From Undaria pinnatifida (Eukaryota > Sar > Phaeophyceae > Laminariales > Alariaceae), in contig JABAKD010000020.1 in the NCBI GenBank assembly GCA_012845835.1, positions 4,730,220 to 4,794,219 on the forward strand: 64,000 bases of DNA, written 5' to 3'. The notes below the pieces were generated by a model. The model made no database searches. It was given only the letters and a program-made list of their open reading frames with translations, and was not told where the DNA came from. Position 1 is the first letter of the stretch; each line of letters opens with the position of its first letter. Made by a program: the position numbers and the translations under genes. Below are positions 1 to 12,300 of this stretch, piece after piece.

Positions 1-430
1 AATGAGACCTGGCATTGTACGAAAGAGTAAGTACAGCTCAGGACGCAGCACGGCATAGCACGGCACAGCACCGCACAGTACCGCACGGCCGGGCACGGCA
101 CGGCACCACACGGTGCTGCTCTGCTGAGCTAGCACTGCGGTGCGTTGCTGAGCTGAGCTAGCTCAGCTGGGACCTGGTATGATGATACTACTTCGTAAAC
201 AAAACGAAAAAAAGAGAAGCCAGGTTTCAACATGCAAAACACGGCGTCTTTCAGGTGGGAACTCTCTGAGGAGCTCTGCTTCAGGCACCTGAGCCCACTG
301 AGCAGTTCGGAAAGGAGAAGGTCTTACAGTTAGTGCGTGACAGGAAAAAATGGAGGCCGCTCAGGAAAACCCTAATTGGAAGTACTTCTATATAAAATGC
401 AATACTGATGGGTAGGGATGCATGGCTTAT

Positions 431-749
431 TTTATTGTATTTTATTCTTCATTTTTTTTCACACTTCTACTTTCCAGCTCCTGGACAAGCCGTGGTCACA
501 GGTGTCGTCCCTTCTCCCCCCCGGTTCTTGCCTTCAATTTTTATCGCGCATAGGGTTCAGCAATCCCACTCCTCGTCGATTTTTCATCGAGTGTTGCTAA
601 CTCACGCTCTCGCGTTTTCCGCGAGTCAATTTGTGCACAAGAGAAAAAGTCCCCACGAATTTATACGAGTACGCACTCGGGGGGATTCGAACTCACGAAA
701 CTGACCGATACCGGGCTCGAGGATAACCTGATACGCCACCGTGGCGACC
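431..749 (-). mobile_element. tRNA-derived SINE, copy A
   Basis: Read on the minus strand it starts with GGTCGCCACGGTGGCG, holds an A-box-like TGGCGTATCAGG and a B box AGTTCGAATCC about 45 nt later, then a body of about 200 bp, and ends in an A-rich tail. Flanks share the 7-bp duplication GGCTTAT (424-430 and 750-756). Similar copies lie at 4562, 16979 and 44860. Confidence 0.8.
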
Positions 750-1199
750 GGCTTATATGCAACCCTAGGGGTGTAATTATATTTTTCGGAGGGGTGTATC
801 AGACGATCGATGAAAACCTCTCTGTTTCTTTTAACCCCTTGAGAGCCCCCGAACCCCTCCCTATGCTAAGTTCAAGTAATCTGTCTCCAAACACGGGTTT
901 CCACTCGTAACGGCATTCGATATTCGATAGAACCGAGGGACCTCTCATAAACCAAAAGTGTGGGTTTCGTATTGAACTTGCCCGAGCGCCGAGAGACACA
1001 GCCTTGTCGTCGGCGCCCAAAGAAGCGACCGCGATGCGCACGTACATGAAAAACAAACTTATGTGCTGGGAAAGTACCAGGTACTACTATTAGGACGTTT
1101 GTGGAAGCATGATATTGACAACAAAGGACAAACGTTTTCAGGGGTCTAAAAAAAAAGTCACTAAATATAAATAACTAACGTCCATTTCAATTGGTTCAT

Positions 1200-1880
1200 T
1201 CGACCAATTATTATGAGCAACCTTATTCTTGCCTCTCATAACTGAAATCTAGTCAAAAAATGCCAGCTAGGCGAAAAATATCAGCTGAACAATACCTGAC
1301 ACTTACCATTATAGTGGACCAAAAAATACGACCCTCCAAATAAAAACTCATCTATATTGTATATTACAAGTACCAACAACGCAGCTTGCAAAGATGAGTA
1401 TTGACCTAAAATTCGTCGAACTCACGGCTGACGTCCTTGAAATTTGTTTATAAAATACCTGTTTTACTCGGGCTAAAGTGTCATAAACACCGATCCACTC
1501 CTCAAGATCCACCCCGTAGTTTTGCGAGGGGTATCTGAAGCAAATCTCCGTTTCTCTGGGGGTCTCATTTTGATTTTTGGCGCAACCGAACAGTTTTCCG
1601 AAATAGGTCTTATTGGTCAGAACTGGGGCGAAAAAAAATGGATCTTCGAGGTTTTTTAGCTAAAAGTAATGTCCTCAGAACTGGCAAAAATTGGACAGTC
1701 AAACTATGACTCTGGAGAAACGGAAAAGTACGTCAGAATGCTCTAGGGAAACTGCGGGAGGTATCCTGACGAATCAACCGGTGTTTTCGGCCGTCCCGCC
1801 GAATACATTTCATTATCGGCCAAAAAACTCAATTCTGAGTGCCCACAAACAATTTCCCATAAGACCAACTGTTACGGGAA
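1200..1880. mobile_element. TIR element related to 19226-19711, interrupted
   Basis: Its 1455-1878 part aligns with 19300-19705 (shared blocks such as GATTTTTGGCGCAAC and CTCTGGAGAAACGGA). The ends carry forms of GACCAACTATTATGAG. The extra DNA at about 1250-1440 includes an inverted fragment of the CAGCTGTGAG repeat. Confidence 0.55.
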
Positions 1881-1923
1881 AAAAAATGAGGCGATAAGTC
1901 TGCCTGATATATTTCGAGGTTTG

Positions 1924-2220
1924 GGACTCCAGAAACAACCGCATGAAAAATATAGGACCTCCACCATGGCTTCTCATTTTTGGAAAAAGGTTTCATACAG
2001 AGTTGGTTGTTTTTGTTTTCCAAAGGTTTCATAAAGAGTTGGTTGTTTTTGTTTTCCCGTTTTCCCGTGTGTTGGTATTTGAATCTCTGACTCCAGAAAC
2101 AACTGCAAGGGAAATACGGGACCTCCACTATGGATTCTCATTTTTAAAAAATGGTGTTAAAACAGAATTGGTCCGCCTTGTTTTCCCGTTTTCCCGTGTG
2201 TTTGTACGTGAACCTCTGGC
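1924..2220. repeat. Local tandem duplication
   Basis: A segment of about 170 bp (CTCCAGAAACAAC, then GGACCTCCAC, ATGG.TTCTCATTTTT, TTTTCCCGTTTTCCCGTGTG) occurs twice in a row, with a further short duplication of GGTTTCATA.AGAGTTGGTTG inside the first unit. No coding is evident. Confidence 0.6.
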
Positions 2221-2851
2221 ACGTACACTCTATCGCCGGTGACGTTGTGTCGCCACCGCCTCTGCTGCTGTTGCTGCTGTTGTTGCTGCTGTGCTGCTGC
2301 TATCGCTTTCGGGTGAGGAAGAAAGGCTCCCTCACACGCAACAAGCGCGCAGCAATAGGTACGCTGTAGGTGTGTCTTACGATTACTTGGTGTGGGTGAT
2401 GGCGTGTACAGCAGACATAGATCATCTTATACCAGGTACAGACTAGGCAGTGGCGATACGTGATACTTGATACCAGGTAGTATCCAAGCATCAAACAATC
2501 TCAGTTCTGACCGGGGTGGAAGACTCGATATTTCTGGGATCCGAATATCGGGATTCGCTGATTTCTGGCTCATCCTGTCAGAAATACCTTCAGAACTGAG
2601 ATAAAAAATGTATCGTTTTCCTGTCGCATACTGGACATGATGATTTTGGGGCGTCAGAGGTCCCTGGTAAAGAGAGAAATAATCACTCAAGAAAAATCCC
2701 ATAGTAGTTGGTCTAAGAGCACATATTTCGTACCACGCTTTGGAGCTGACCTAACAAGTTGGGCACCCGGATCTTTGGGGCGGGGGGCTGTTCGCGCGTT
2801 TGCGAGCAGAAAGCACACCCTGGTCGGATAGAGGCACGGGCGTAGACCCAA

Positions 2852-2905
2852 CCCAACCCCTAACCCTAGCCCTAACGCCAACCCTAACACCCCAAACCCG
2901 GACCC
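2852..2905. repeat. Degenerate telomere-like repeat block
   Basis: CCCTAA-type hexamers with variants (CCCTAG, CGCCAA) in a short block. A second, larger block is at 3899-4008. Confidence 0.6.
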
Positions 2906-3354
2906 AAAAACGGGCAAGAAATGGGCGAGAAACGCGGCTGCGCCGCTTTTGGAAATTTTATTCATCATTCCGATCTGCGGACCACCACATAGCCCTCGGC
3001 CAATGAGAAGAGCGTAAAAACCACCCTCCAAAGAAAGATCCGGGCGGCCGCGTTGTTAGGTCTTCTGACGTATTGTGCCAAAGCCATTTTGACCTCCGCT
3101 TAAGTCGGCACTGTTCTTCAAGTCATACCTGGTACCACCAGCCCTGAAACCGTGGCCACTCCTGTCATTGTATAGATGAATCTCGGTCGGCTGCGGACCG
3201 AAAAACAGGCTTTGGCTATCTTTTCGTTTATCTTCTTTTCTTTTCTTTGTTTCTTTTTCTCCAATTGACTTATGCCTGTCGTGCGTATGCGGAGTGATAG
3301 ATACTGCGTGTAATATATACGTGGTAGTCTTCCTTGGGTGGCAATCGGAATATT

Positions 3355-3612
3355 TGGTTTCTCCAGGCGTGAGTAATGAGACGTATGCACCGGCCTGGAC
3401 CTGGCACATCGTAGACTGACTCCCGATTGCACTTTTATATGTTTCTGGTGGAGGCATGAATTGCGTCAGCTGTGATATATGCGTGTACCACCTTGGGTTG
3501 TGTGTGTTTTTTCCTGGGGTATTCCTCAGCTCCAGAGTGACTGGAGCCTGTCCTGTGACCACGGACTTGATTATACGAGTTAATGTGAGAACAACAACAA
3601 CAACAACAACGG
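3355..3612 (-). repeat. Dispersed repeat ending in (ACA)n, copy 1
   Basis: Reverse complement of 6839-7090 with high identity over about 230 bp (for example GTCCGTGGTCACAGGACAGG and CACAGCTGACGCAATTC). One end carries a (ACA)n/(GTT)n tail. A tail-side fragment recurs at 43299-43375. Probably a retroposed element; the class is not certain. Confidence 0.6.
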
Positions 3613-3788
3613 GACCCCCATTATTTGGTGCGTTTTTTTTGTTCGTTCTTTAGTCAACTCTTATAATATACCCCAGGTAAACTGATTCTGAGCACCTAAA
3701 ATGGAGGTTTCAGCACCTTCGCAGGCGTGAAATACCCGGGGAACGGGAGAATCGGGCGCGCTTTTCGAGGCGCCTACACCGGCTTTGT

Positions 3789-4126
3789 CCCACAAATCGT
3801 ACCAGGTAAAGTACCAAATGTATTTTCACTTTATAGAAGTTTTTGAGCTGTTTTTTGTGTTCGTGTGCTTTTTCGTCAAATCGCGAGAGGGCGTCGACCC
3901 ACCCTAACCCTAACCCTAACCCTAACGCCGACCCTAACCCTAACCCCAACCCTAACCCTAACCCTAACTCTAACCCTAACCCTAACCCTAACCCTAACCC
4001 TAACCCAGGCTAGGGCTCCGACCCGAGCGCGGCTTCGCCGAGGGTTTTGGAAAAACTGACGAAAAATGTGCGGACCACATCAAACATCGAAATCTATTTG
4101 GTACTTTATCTGGTATGATTTGTGGG
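3789..4126. mobile_element. TIR element carrying telomere repeats
   Basis: The ends are about 30-bp inverted repeats with two mismatches: CCCACAAATCGTACCAGG at the left, and at the right the reverse complement of CCCACAAATCATACCAGA. The interior holds a CCCTAA array. Confidence 0.7.
3899..4008. repeat. Interstitial telomeric (CCCTAA)n array
   Basis: About 18 hexamers of CCCTAA with few variants (CGCCGA, CCCCAA, CTCTAA). This matches the TTAGGG telomere type. Confidence 0.9.
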
Positions 4127-4561
4127 GTGAGAACATCGCAAAGTGAAAGGCTACTGCGCCCTTCTCAAAGTCCGACTATTAATAGCCTTTTTGCGAGACG
4201 CATCCAACGACGTGTGCCGTTTCTTCAGGATAGGCGTTTGACATTTTTCCGATACACAGCAACTTCCTCAAAATCAGTTTTTTGGCACTATTTGTCCCAA
4301 AAAGTGTTCGGATCAAAATGCGACAAAATACATCCGAAACTGGTTTTGCGATATATATATATTTTCAAATTCAAAACTGATATCCTGAAGAAAGGACAAA
4401 CGTCGTTAGATGCGTCTCGGAAAATAGGCTAGCCGGACTCTGAGATAGGCGGGGCCGATTCCCCCGTTCCTCGGGTCAAACACGCCTACGAAGATGCTCA
4501 AACCTCCACTTTCGGTTTTCAGAAGATTCAGTGTATCGTAAGACTTGGCCCAATCATCACA

Positions 4562-4914
4562 AATTTTTACTTTCCAGCTCAACTCGCTGCTACTAATAGA
4601 GGTTTTACCGTCAGCGACCTTCTGGACAAGCCATGGTCACCGGTGACTCCCCTTTTCGGTACGTGTGCCTTCATTTTTATGCCGTGTAGGGCTCAGCGTT
4701 CCCATCGCGCTCGTCGGTGTTTCTCCAATTTTGAAAACTCACGCTCTCGCGCTTTCCGCGAGTCCTTTTTTCGCACAAGAAAAAGCCCCCTAGGAGTGCA
4801 CCAGGTATGCTCGTACGAGTATGCCCGAGGGGCGTCTTGAACCCGCGAAAATGACCTTGCCAATAGCATATACTGCTTGTTTCGAGAGTTACATACTGCA
4901 CCACCGGGGACGCC
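4562..4914 (-). mobile_element. tRNA-derived SINE, diverged copy D
   Basis: Same body as copy A but more diverged, with an insertion of about 40 bp after the tail-proximal CTGGAAAG segment and extra bases near the head. The B box is degraded (GGGTTCAAGACG). An old copy. Confidence 0.65.
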
Positions 4915-6112
4915 GGCTCGGTGCGCGATGCAAAATCAGAAACTCGCATTCGATCGGGGGAAAAAAAAACTACCAGGCTGGGTAAATAGGGTAAATCGGG
5001 TAAAAGCACAAACGACAAAATGTTCCGCGTGCACCTGGAAGAGCGGGTTAAGAGTTTTTTTTTTTTTTTTCCAATTTTGTTAAATCGAGAAAACTCGGAG
5101 CGTCTTTTTCTAGAGCCGGAACCGCCGCGCCCCAGCAAACGTTCGCGGGTTTGTTTTTTGCAGGGCGCTTCGTAACCTGACAATTGTCGTCATACTCGGA
5201 CATGTGCCCGGCAGGATCCTGGGTGTGTTGGTCTTCCAAGAGCATAAAACTCCATTAGTAGAGCAATTTACAGGATGAGTCGTACTGCTCTACGCGTTTT
5301 TTTTAATATATCAGGGTACGTAGTTACTACTATTTCGATGTCGTGACGGCCTATATATAATACAGCACTAACACGTATTTATTTACAAATGAGCACACAC
5401 CTCAGCTGGGAGATCGATAATTTCGTTGAAACTCGTCTTTGTAATCATGCGGTAATTATGCGCGGTCTTCGTTCACAGATCAAGGACTTAATATTTTTCG
5501 TCGGCACATTCCATGCGCACAGTCCGCTCGGGGGGGGGGGGGGGTAAGACGGCGGCATACAAATGTCCCACCCGTGTACGCACTTTCATGAGAATAAAAA
5601 CAACGCATCATTTTTTCCCTCACGAGAGGAATCAGTATTACGCCTCCTTCTTACACACTCCTTGAAGGCGATATCTTGCACGAGTGCGGCGAAAACACAG
5701 CCCAACTCTTGGAGCTGCAGATTTCACCTATAGAGGTTGCTCTGCACGCGGGTCCCAGGGACACTGGACACTCAAAAAGCCTACACGGAAGTACATTCGG
5801 TTGAGCCTCTGCGCCGCAGGGGGGCGTGACGGGGAGAAATGTGCGCCAACAGAGGTACCGTACAAAGCACGGGTCAAAACATACATACTTGAGATACTCT
5901 TTATGTTATATATGCGCTGGACTCTAGTGGTGGCCTTGCAGGAGCAATGGTACGTTAGGGGGGGGGGAATGTGCCTCAAAAAGGGACAAGGGTGGTCTAC
6001 CACGTTTTTTTTCAAAGTTGGGGCAAGTCGTAGATGAACAAGGCTCTTCGCGGGTGGGATCGCGTCTCGCGGCCCCTTGGGGACCAGGCCCGACCCGTGA
6101 TACTCGAAAATT

Positions 6113-6225
6113 TCTTGACCCGACCCGACCCGACCCGACCCGACCCGACTCGATCCGTGAGGTATCGAACACCTCCTGACCCGACCCGACACGATCCGCG
6201 ACATTTTCAAAACCTCCTGACCCGA
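6113..6225. repeat. (GACCC)n microsatellite blocks
   Basis: Pentamer GACCC/CGACC repeats in three blocks between less regular DNA. No coding is supported. Confidence 0.75.
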
Positions 6226-6312
6226 CCCGCGGGCCATCCGCGGGCCAGGTCGCGATCAGTGAAAAGCCCTGTAAATAAAAACACCACAGTCACTTCAAGC
6301 AAAGGTACTTAC

Positions 6313-9300
6313 CTCCTCCACTACCGCCGACACCACGCGGCACTTGAAGTCTGTGCACGCGGTGGCGAGCACGAGGCCGTTGGGGTGCCACGCCACCTGC
6401 TGAACCTGGAGGGGGGGGGGACAATGGCAAGGCGAACGGCAGCAGAACCCGCGCGGCGCACCCGGGGAGGAGGAAGGGGGGGGCATAAGGACGCGAGCGC
6501 ATCACCGACAGAGCGAGGCGCTTGCGCAGTGAGGGCAGCGATGAGTTTGCGGGTTGTTGCGGGATGGGTGGGTGGGTGGGTGGGTGGGTGGGCGGAGCGA
6601 TGGGTGAGCTGTGCACCCTGCGCATTCCCTCCTGCTGCCCAGCCCTCTTGTGAAAGCGGCGGGAGAGGCGACACGCGCGCGGCGTCGGTCTACCTCAAAG
6701 CCCACAGCCAAACTACACCCAGATCGACAGTCCATGGGGGTTAGAGGCGCCACCTTCCTTCTCCCGCGTCCCTCCAGCCAACCTTGTCGCCGATAACGCC
6801 GACCCGAGCAACCGTCGTCGCCCTATCAGCATACCAAGTTGTTGTTGATGTTCTCACATTAACTCGCACAATCAAGTCCGTGGTCACAGGACAGGCTCCA
6901 GTCACTCTGAAGCTGAGGGATACCCCAGGGAAAAAACACAAACAAACCAAAGGTGGTACACGCATATATCACAGCTGACGCAATTCATGCCTCCACCAGA
7001 AACATATGAAAAGTGAAATCGGGAGCCAGCCTACGGTGCGCCAGGTCCATACTGGTGCATACGTCTCACTACTCGCGCCCGGAAAAACCGCCAAGTATAC
7101 GTAGTTGACGACTACGTAACAGCTGGCGTCCAACGTAAAAGCATTACGCACGCGAGCGCACTCTTTTTGGGATATCGGTTGACGGGAAAGAGATATTGAT
7201 GTGACACAAGTCCCTACGTGCACGCGCTTATATTTAAGACACAATACCCCATTCACAAAATTTTGGAGCAGTTTTCCCTGGAAAAAAAAAAGGAACCTAT
7301 GGCCGCATAAAGAAACCGCCTTACATAGAACACTACACCGGCAAGGGCTTCACGAATACGTGAGCGTGTGGCAACCTGTTGACAGGATAATAGTAGGACG
7401 TTGAAAATCTTCGAGGGCGATATTTCTGAGAGAAGAGGGTGCGAGAAAGACAGAGAGAAGCTCGCGAGATAGACCAAGAACAGCAAGAAAGAGAGCGAGA
7501 CTGACCGAGAGCAGCGAGAGAGGGCGAGAGAGAGAGAGAGATAGATAGAGAGAGACATAGAGAGAGAGAGATAGAAGGCTCACCGTCGACTTGTGGCCCT
7601 TGATCAGCTTGCTCACGTACCAGTCGCTCCACTGCGACCGGTTCAGGCGGCTCACGGCGATCGTCTTGGCGCCGCTTGCGACAGCAAACTTTGTCCCTGG
7701 AAGGACGGTGACAGAGGCACACCCGGCAAGCAACGACGACGACAGCAGAAAAACAATTACGGACGGCACGCGTGCTACGGATAGAGGCGAGGCGGCGGCA
7801 CGTGTTCACGTGTTCACGTGTTCCCGTGTTCAAACGGTAGTGACCTACGGAGCTCCTCGACAAAAACAACAAACTAACAATCAGATCAACTGATCGACTA
7901 AGGAAAATTTGCCTCATTATCCTTGGGATGTCGTTTTGTGTTTTTACAATATTCACCGTTGGTCACTTCAGACCATCGTATGCTTCGTCGGGTTGGCCCA
8001 AGCATCTGATAACCTCTTTGGGGTTTCAGAGGGAAACAATTACCAAACAAAGTCACGATTCCAGAATCGGTCACACGAAGCAGCCCCCTCTGCCGGGAAC
8101 AGGGTGAGTTCAAAGCGCAAAGGTAGGAGCTACGTATACGACCGCACGCGCTGCCTTTTGATATTATTAACATAATAACATATACTTCTTCGGGCTCTTC
8201 CTAGACGGTTCATGATAATAACATCGCAAGTCTCTTGTTTTTGGTCGATATGATTGGACCTCCGAAGGGTCAACAACCGGCAATTTTTGAAGCGAGTGTG
8301 CGCGCCTAACGCACGCTACGACAGCGAGACAGGGGTAGGTAGCGCTTTTGACGCGTGCTACGATAATAGAGGTGCACCACTTTTTTTTCTGAGGTTCGTC
8401 AACTTTGGGGAACTTAAAACCTCTCCCTTAAAACCGACTTGGACAAAGCTCAACACTGCTACCGGATGAAGATTCTCATGGCCTAGATACACCACGATAA
8501 TAATGCAAAAAAAAATGATCAACTTCCGACGATTTTGGGTTAAGGAGTGTCTTGAGTCATTCAGAAAACAAAATAGCCAAAAAAAGGTATACCTTAATAT
8601 CTCTATCGTAGCACGCATCTGTTTCGACCAAGGACCCAGGCCGCGGAAAGGGGGACACTTTTTGGGACCCTGCCTTGCAGCGGCTCGGTTGTCATTCGCA
8701 CGAGTGACCTCCCTATTCCGTCGCGTTCTTCAAGCGCTCGTGCGGTAAACCTCCGCGATGCGAACCCGGAAATCGGAACGGCAAAGCTACGCTGCGCCGA
8801 AAAAGTAAACCCAAAGTACTTTTCTCGCTGAGGTACAGAGTCAGCCGTGCGAGTGGCTCAAGGGCGAATATGGGGGTATGATACTACAATACCGTACACT
8901 TGGAACACGTGCTACGATCGAGGTAGCACTTTTCGTCTGAAAATGCTTTCTGAAAGAGGTGGCGACTTGACTCAAAATCGTCGGAAATGCGCCGGGTTTT
9001 TTATAGGCAATGATTTATCTGTGTATATCTTTAGGCCATGGGATTTTTCATCCGAGATAAAGCAGGTTTATTTTTGTCCAAATCAGTTTTGTGGTGACAT
9101 GTCTTAACCTCCTCCTAAAGTGAGGGGTAGTATTAAGAAAAAGTGCTGCTCCACCTCTATCGTAGCACGCGTCTTGGTCCTCAAGAAAACTTCGACCGAT
9201 GGCATAACTCAACCGAGGAGCTCCACCTAGCAGTAACACCCTTGAAATATCGCTTGTACATAATTTTCAAGGTTATGTTCTGTAGGGTTTGTGGATTCCT

Positions 9301-12300
9301 GGTAAGGGTATGGGAGTCTTACAGAAGTTCCAGAAGTTTTGGGTACGGGTATGAAAGTGTCTCATAAAATAAATCGAGCTCTCCTAAATCGTGAGCACCT
9401 CTGTTGCACAAATATTCACCGGTACCTTTTTCAGTGCCGTAAAAAAAAGCAACGCGGCGAACGTTACTAATTCGCTTGCTGTACTAATCCAATTATCATA
9501 TTCCGTGCTTGGGCAAGGTATAGATAGAGCCCAACGAGTGAGGGAAGCGAAAGAGAAACGTTATAAGGTACAACTCCACCGCGACACGAATTGTCTCCAA
9601 CTCTGAATATAGCGTAATAGAAAACCGCGCCGCCTTGCCCCACCAGGGCTCACGATACGGCAAACACCGCGTGCTAACGCGAAAAGCACACACAAGAAAG
9701 CCAAAATTCCGGAATCGACGACTCTAAGCCTCGGGTCCCAATGACCGAGAGCTAGACAACTTGAAGCATTGTCCATGCACGTGGCAGATCCCCTCCCCCC
9801 CCTTCCCCCCCGCTCGTGCCCTTTTCGTATGTTACGCTAGCAAGGTGATCAAGGGTACGCCGGCAGCTATCGGAAACCCTCCGAAAAAATACACCCTCCC
9901 GCCCCCCCCACATGCCAACCCCGTATCAGTATCACATGTAGCCCCTGTGACCGCCTTTTTTCCCGGCTTACCTGCGGGGCTCCAGTGCACGTCGAGCGCG
10001 GCGCGGTTGAGCATGAGAGCGCAGAGGATCGGGTTCCACTTGTTCTGTTTTTCGCGAGTCGGTAGAGAGGGTATTGTGCCGGGTCAGTCAGAGTTCAACG
10101 TTCAAGCTTCAACGTTCAAGGTTCAAAAGTTTTAGGGCTCAAGTTCAAAGGTCATATGGTTTACAATTGAAGGTCAAGTAGGCGCGACGTTTTCTGGCAA
10201 AGGGAACGAGGGAAAGGGGAAATCGACGCCCTCCATAGCTGTTGCGTTTAAACTCGTTAGCGCTGCACTCCCGTTAGGGGGACGACAACACTAGGCGTTA
10301 GACTAGGATGCGTGTAGGGGTTGGAAAATGATTTCGAGTAAGGACAGTGCAACGTGGGACTCCAGCTAACCGCGTGTTGCTAAATAAAAAGGGACACAGC
10401 GGGGCGCTACGTATGGGTGGCGCGATGTTCAAGGGGTGTGTCCAGCAGGAGATATCCGAGGGCGACACCACGGGCTCGTCCTGGCTCACCGCAGTTCTTC
10501 AAACACAAGAGCAAAACGACAAAAGCACGACTACTGTTGGTAATGGGGTGATCAGTCCGACATTTTTTTTGTACCACAACAAAAGGCAGTCCGTGGTATA
10601 CAGCACCCGGCAGGTTCTACCCTTTCAAACTCGACTACGTACAACAATAGGGTTAGTATTATTGCCAACACGGAAAAAAACGGGCTACATAACACACACT
10701 GCTCTGCACATATGACGTGAACTCGTCGAGCTACCAGGTGTAGAGTACAACACAGCGGTAGGGCCGTACGTTGAAGTCGTGCAGAGGTGTGCGTTTGTAT
10801 TCGTTCTATTGACACATTAGCACTGGAGCACTGACGCGAGAGGCATGAGAGAGCCGTGCCGAAATATAAGCCTCTCTCGAAACTCGAACCTCCAAGGAGC
10901 GAATACACGAGACGAAGCGATCGCCACGTACAGCAGCAACTCCTTTGCACAGACACTAAAAAACAAGCACAAAAACAATACACCAGACGCTGGCAAAGAA
11001 GCCAACTGTAGCTTGTTTTGCTGTTATTCAGACGTTCGCCACCGAGAAAAAAAAAGTAGGAACAAACAACTCGAAACCTGCTACCGAAAATAGAATAAAC
11101 CGGTAGCTCCAAATAGTAAGTATACACACCAGGAATAAACAGGCCCTATAACACAACGTCCGACTGTTTCTTACGTGCGCGCGATCGAAGTACGTGTTTT
11201 TATACCGCTCGCCCCATGCTTGCCTCTTCTGCTACCCAGTTCTACTTGATAAAATAGTGTACACCATTAGCAAATGCTACAAAACAGTAGGAGCAGTACT
11301 GACACTTACCATCGAGGTAAGGGACGGCATGCACCCTCTCCTGAGCATCGCCGTCAGCGGCCGTTTTGTGCGGCAAAGGCTACAAGACTACCGCTCTGGG
11401 AGTCTTTGGCTGGGCTGAAGCAGCCCCCCAACCCCAGACGCCCCTACTCCGGCCCTACTCGACAACTAAAAACAAGGCGACCCGTCCTTAGCACGCCCAC
11501 AGCAGCGGCAGCAGCAGGAGCAGCAAGAGCTTATGAATGTACTTCGTATACATGTCCCTACCTTTTCCGCATCGTAGGACCAAACGAAGGCGTTTCGATC
11601 GTGCGAGCAGGTGACGATCTTGTTGGTGACTGGAGACCAAGAGATGCCCGAGATTACCAGGTCGTGCTCCTCCAGCACGTGCGCCAGGCGCCAAGAAGAG
11701 AAGCTGGGGCTGTTGCACCCCTCGTAGATCTGCAGGCGGTTGTCGTTGGAGCACAGCGCGAGCACTGCCACGCGGCCATCGCACCCGCACGGCAAGAGCA
11801 AGCAAACAACCAAACACAAAAATGAACAAACAAAAACACAACCCCCGACGTAAGCACTCGTATGTGCTAGGTGAACAGCAACCAACAGCTACCCTTGAGG
11901 CACCCCAGAGAAGAAAATTCGCCAAAAACAGGTACGATTACAGCATCAGCCATACGAAGCAAGGCGGGCTAAACGGCTTCTCCGCATGGCTATCTGGGGC
12001 GATTCATGCAATTGCATTTCGTGATCGAGCTGAAATAATGCAAACAGGTTGCACGGACGGCCTTTGGTCCTACTCGTACCGCCGCGCACTCACGGAGACG
12101 GTGGAAAATATCGCACGTATCACGTTTTTGCTGCGACACCAGCAACACCAGGAATTCCCGTTGGTGCCATTCGAACACCACCTCGTTCCGGGTCCCGGTA
12201 GGCAAGCCCCAGAAACTTCACGCTGTCATCCGTCCTTAGACGATTGGAGCGGTGTGGTATTAATGTCGCGGGGATGAGTTTCTCGGCGGATGGGGGGGCT

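Larger units (their letters stand above)
3651..4512. mobile_element. Long-TIR MITE interrupted by a telomere-repeat TIR element
   Basis: The two halves (3651-3788 and 4127-4512) resemble the outer and inner parts of the 465-bp element at 23908-24374, with motifs such as TTCGCAGGCGTG, TTTTTGCGAGACGCATCCAA and the inverse GATGCGTCTCGGAAAA. A second TIR element sits between them. Confidence 0.55.

Noticed and set aside
3899-4008. True chromosome end or fusion point
   Set aside because: The hexamers are internal, short, and bounded by inverted repeats of a small element with similar DNA on both sides.
5728-6744. Overlapping frames on both strands around the GACCC repeats
   Set aside because: They follow the pentamer repeat and G-rich DNA; the only real coding here is ARPC1 exon 5 (6313-6405, minus).
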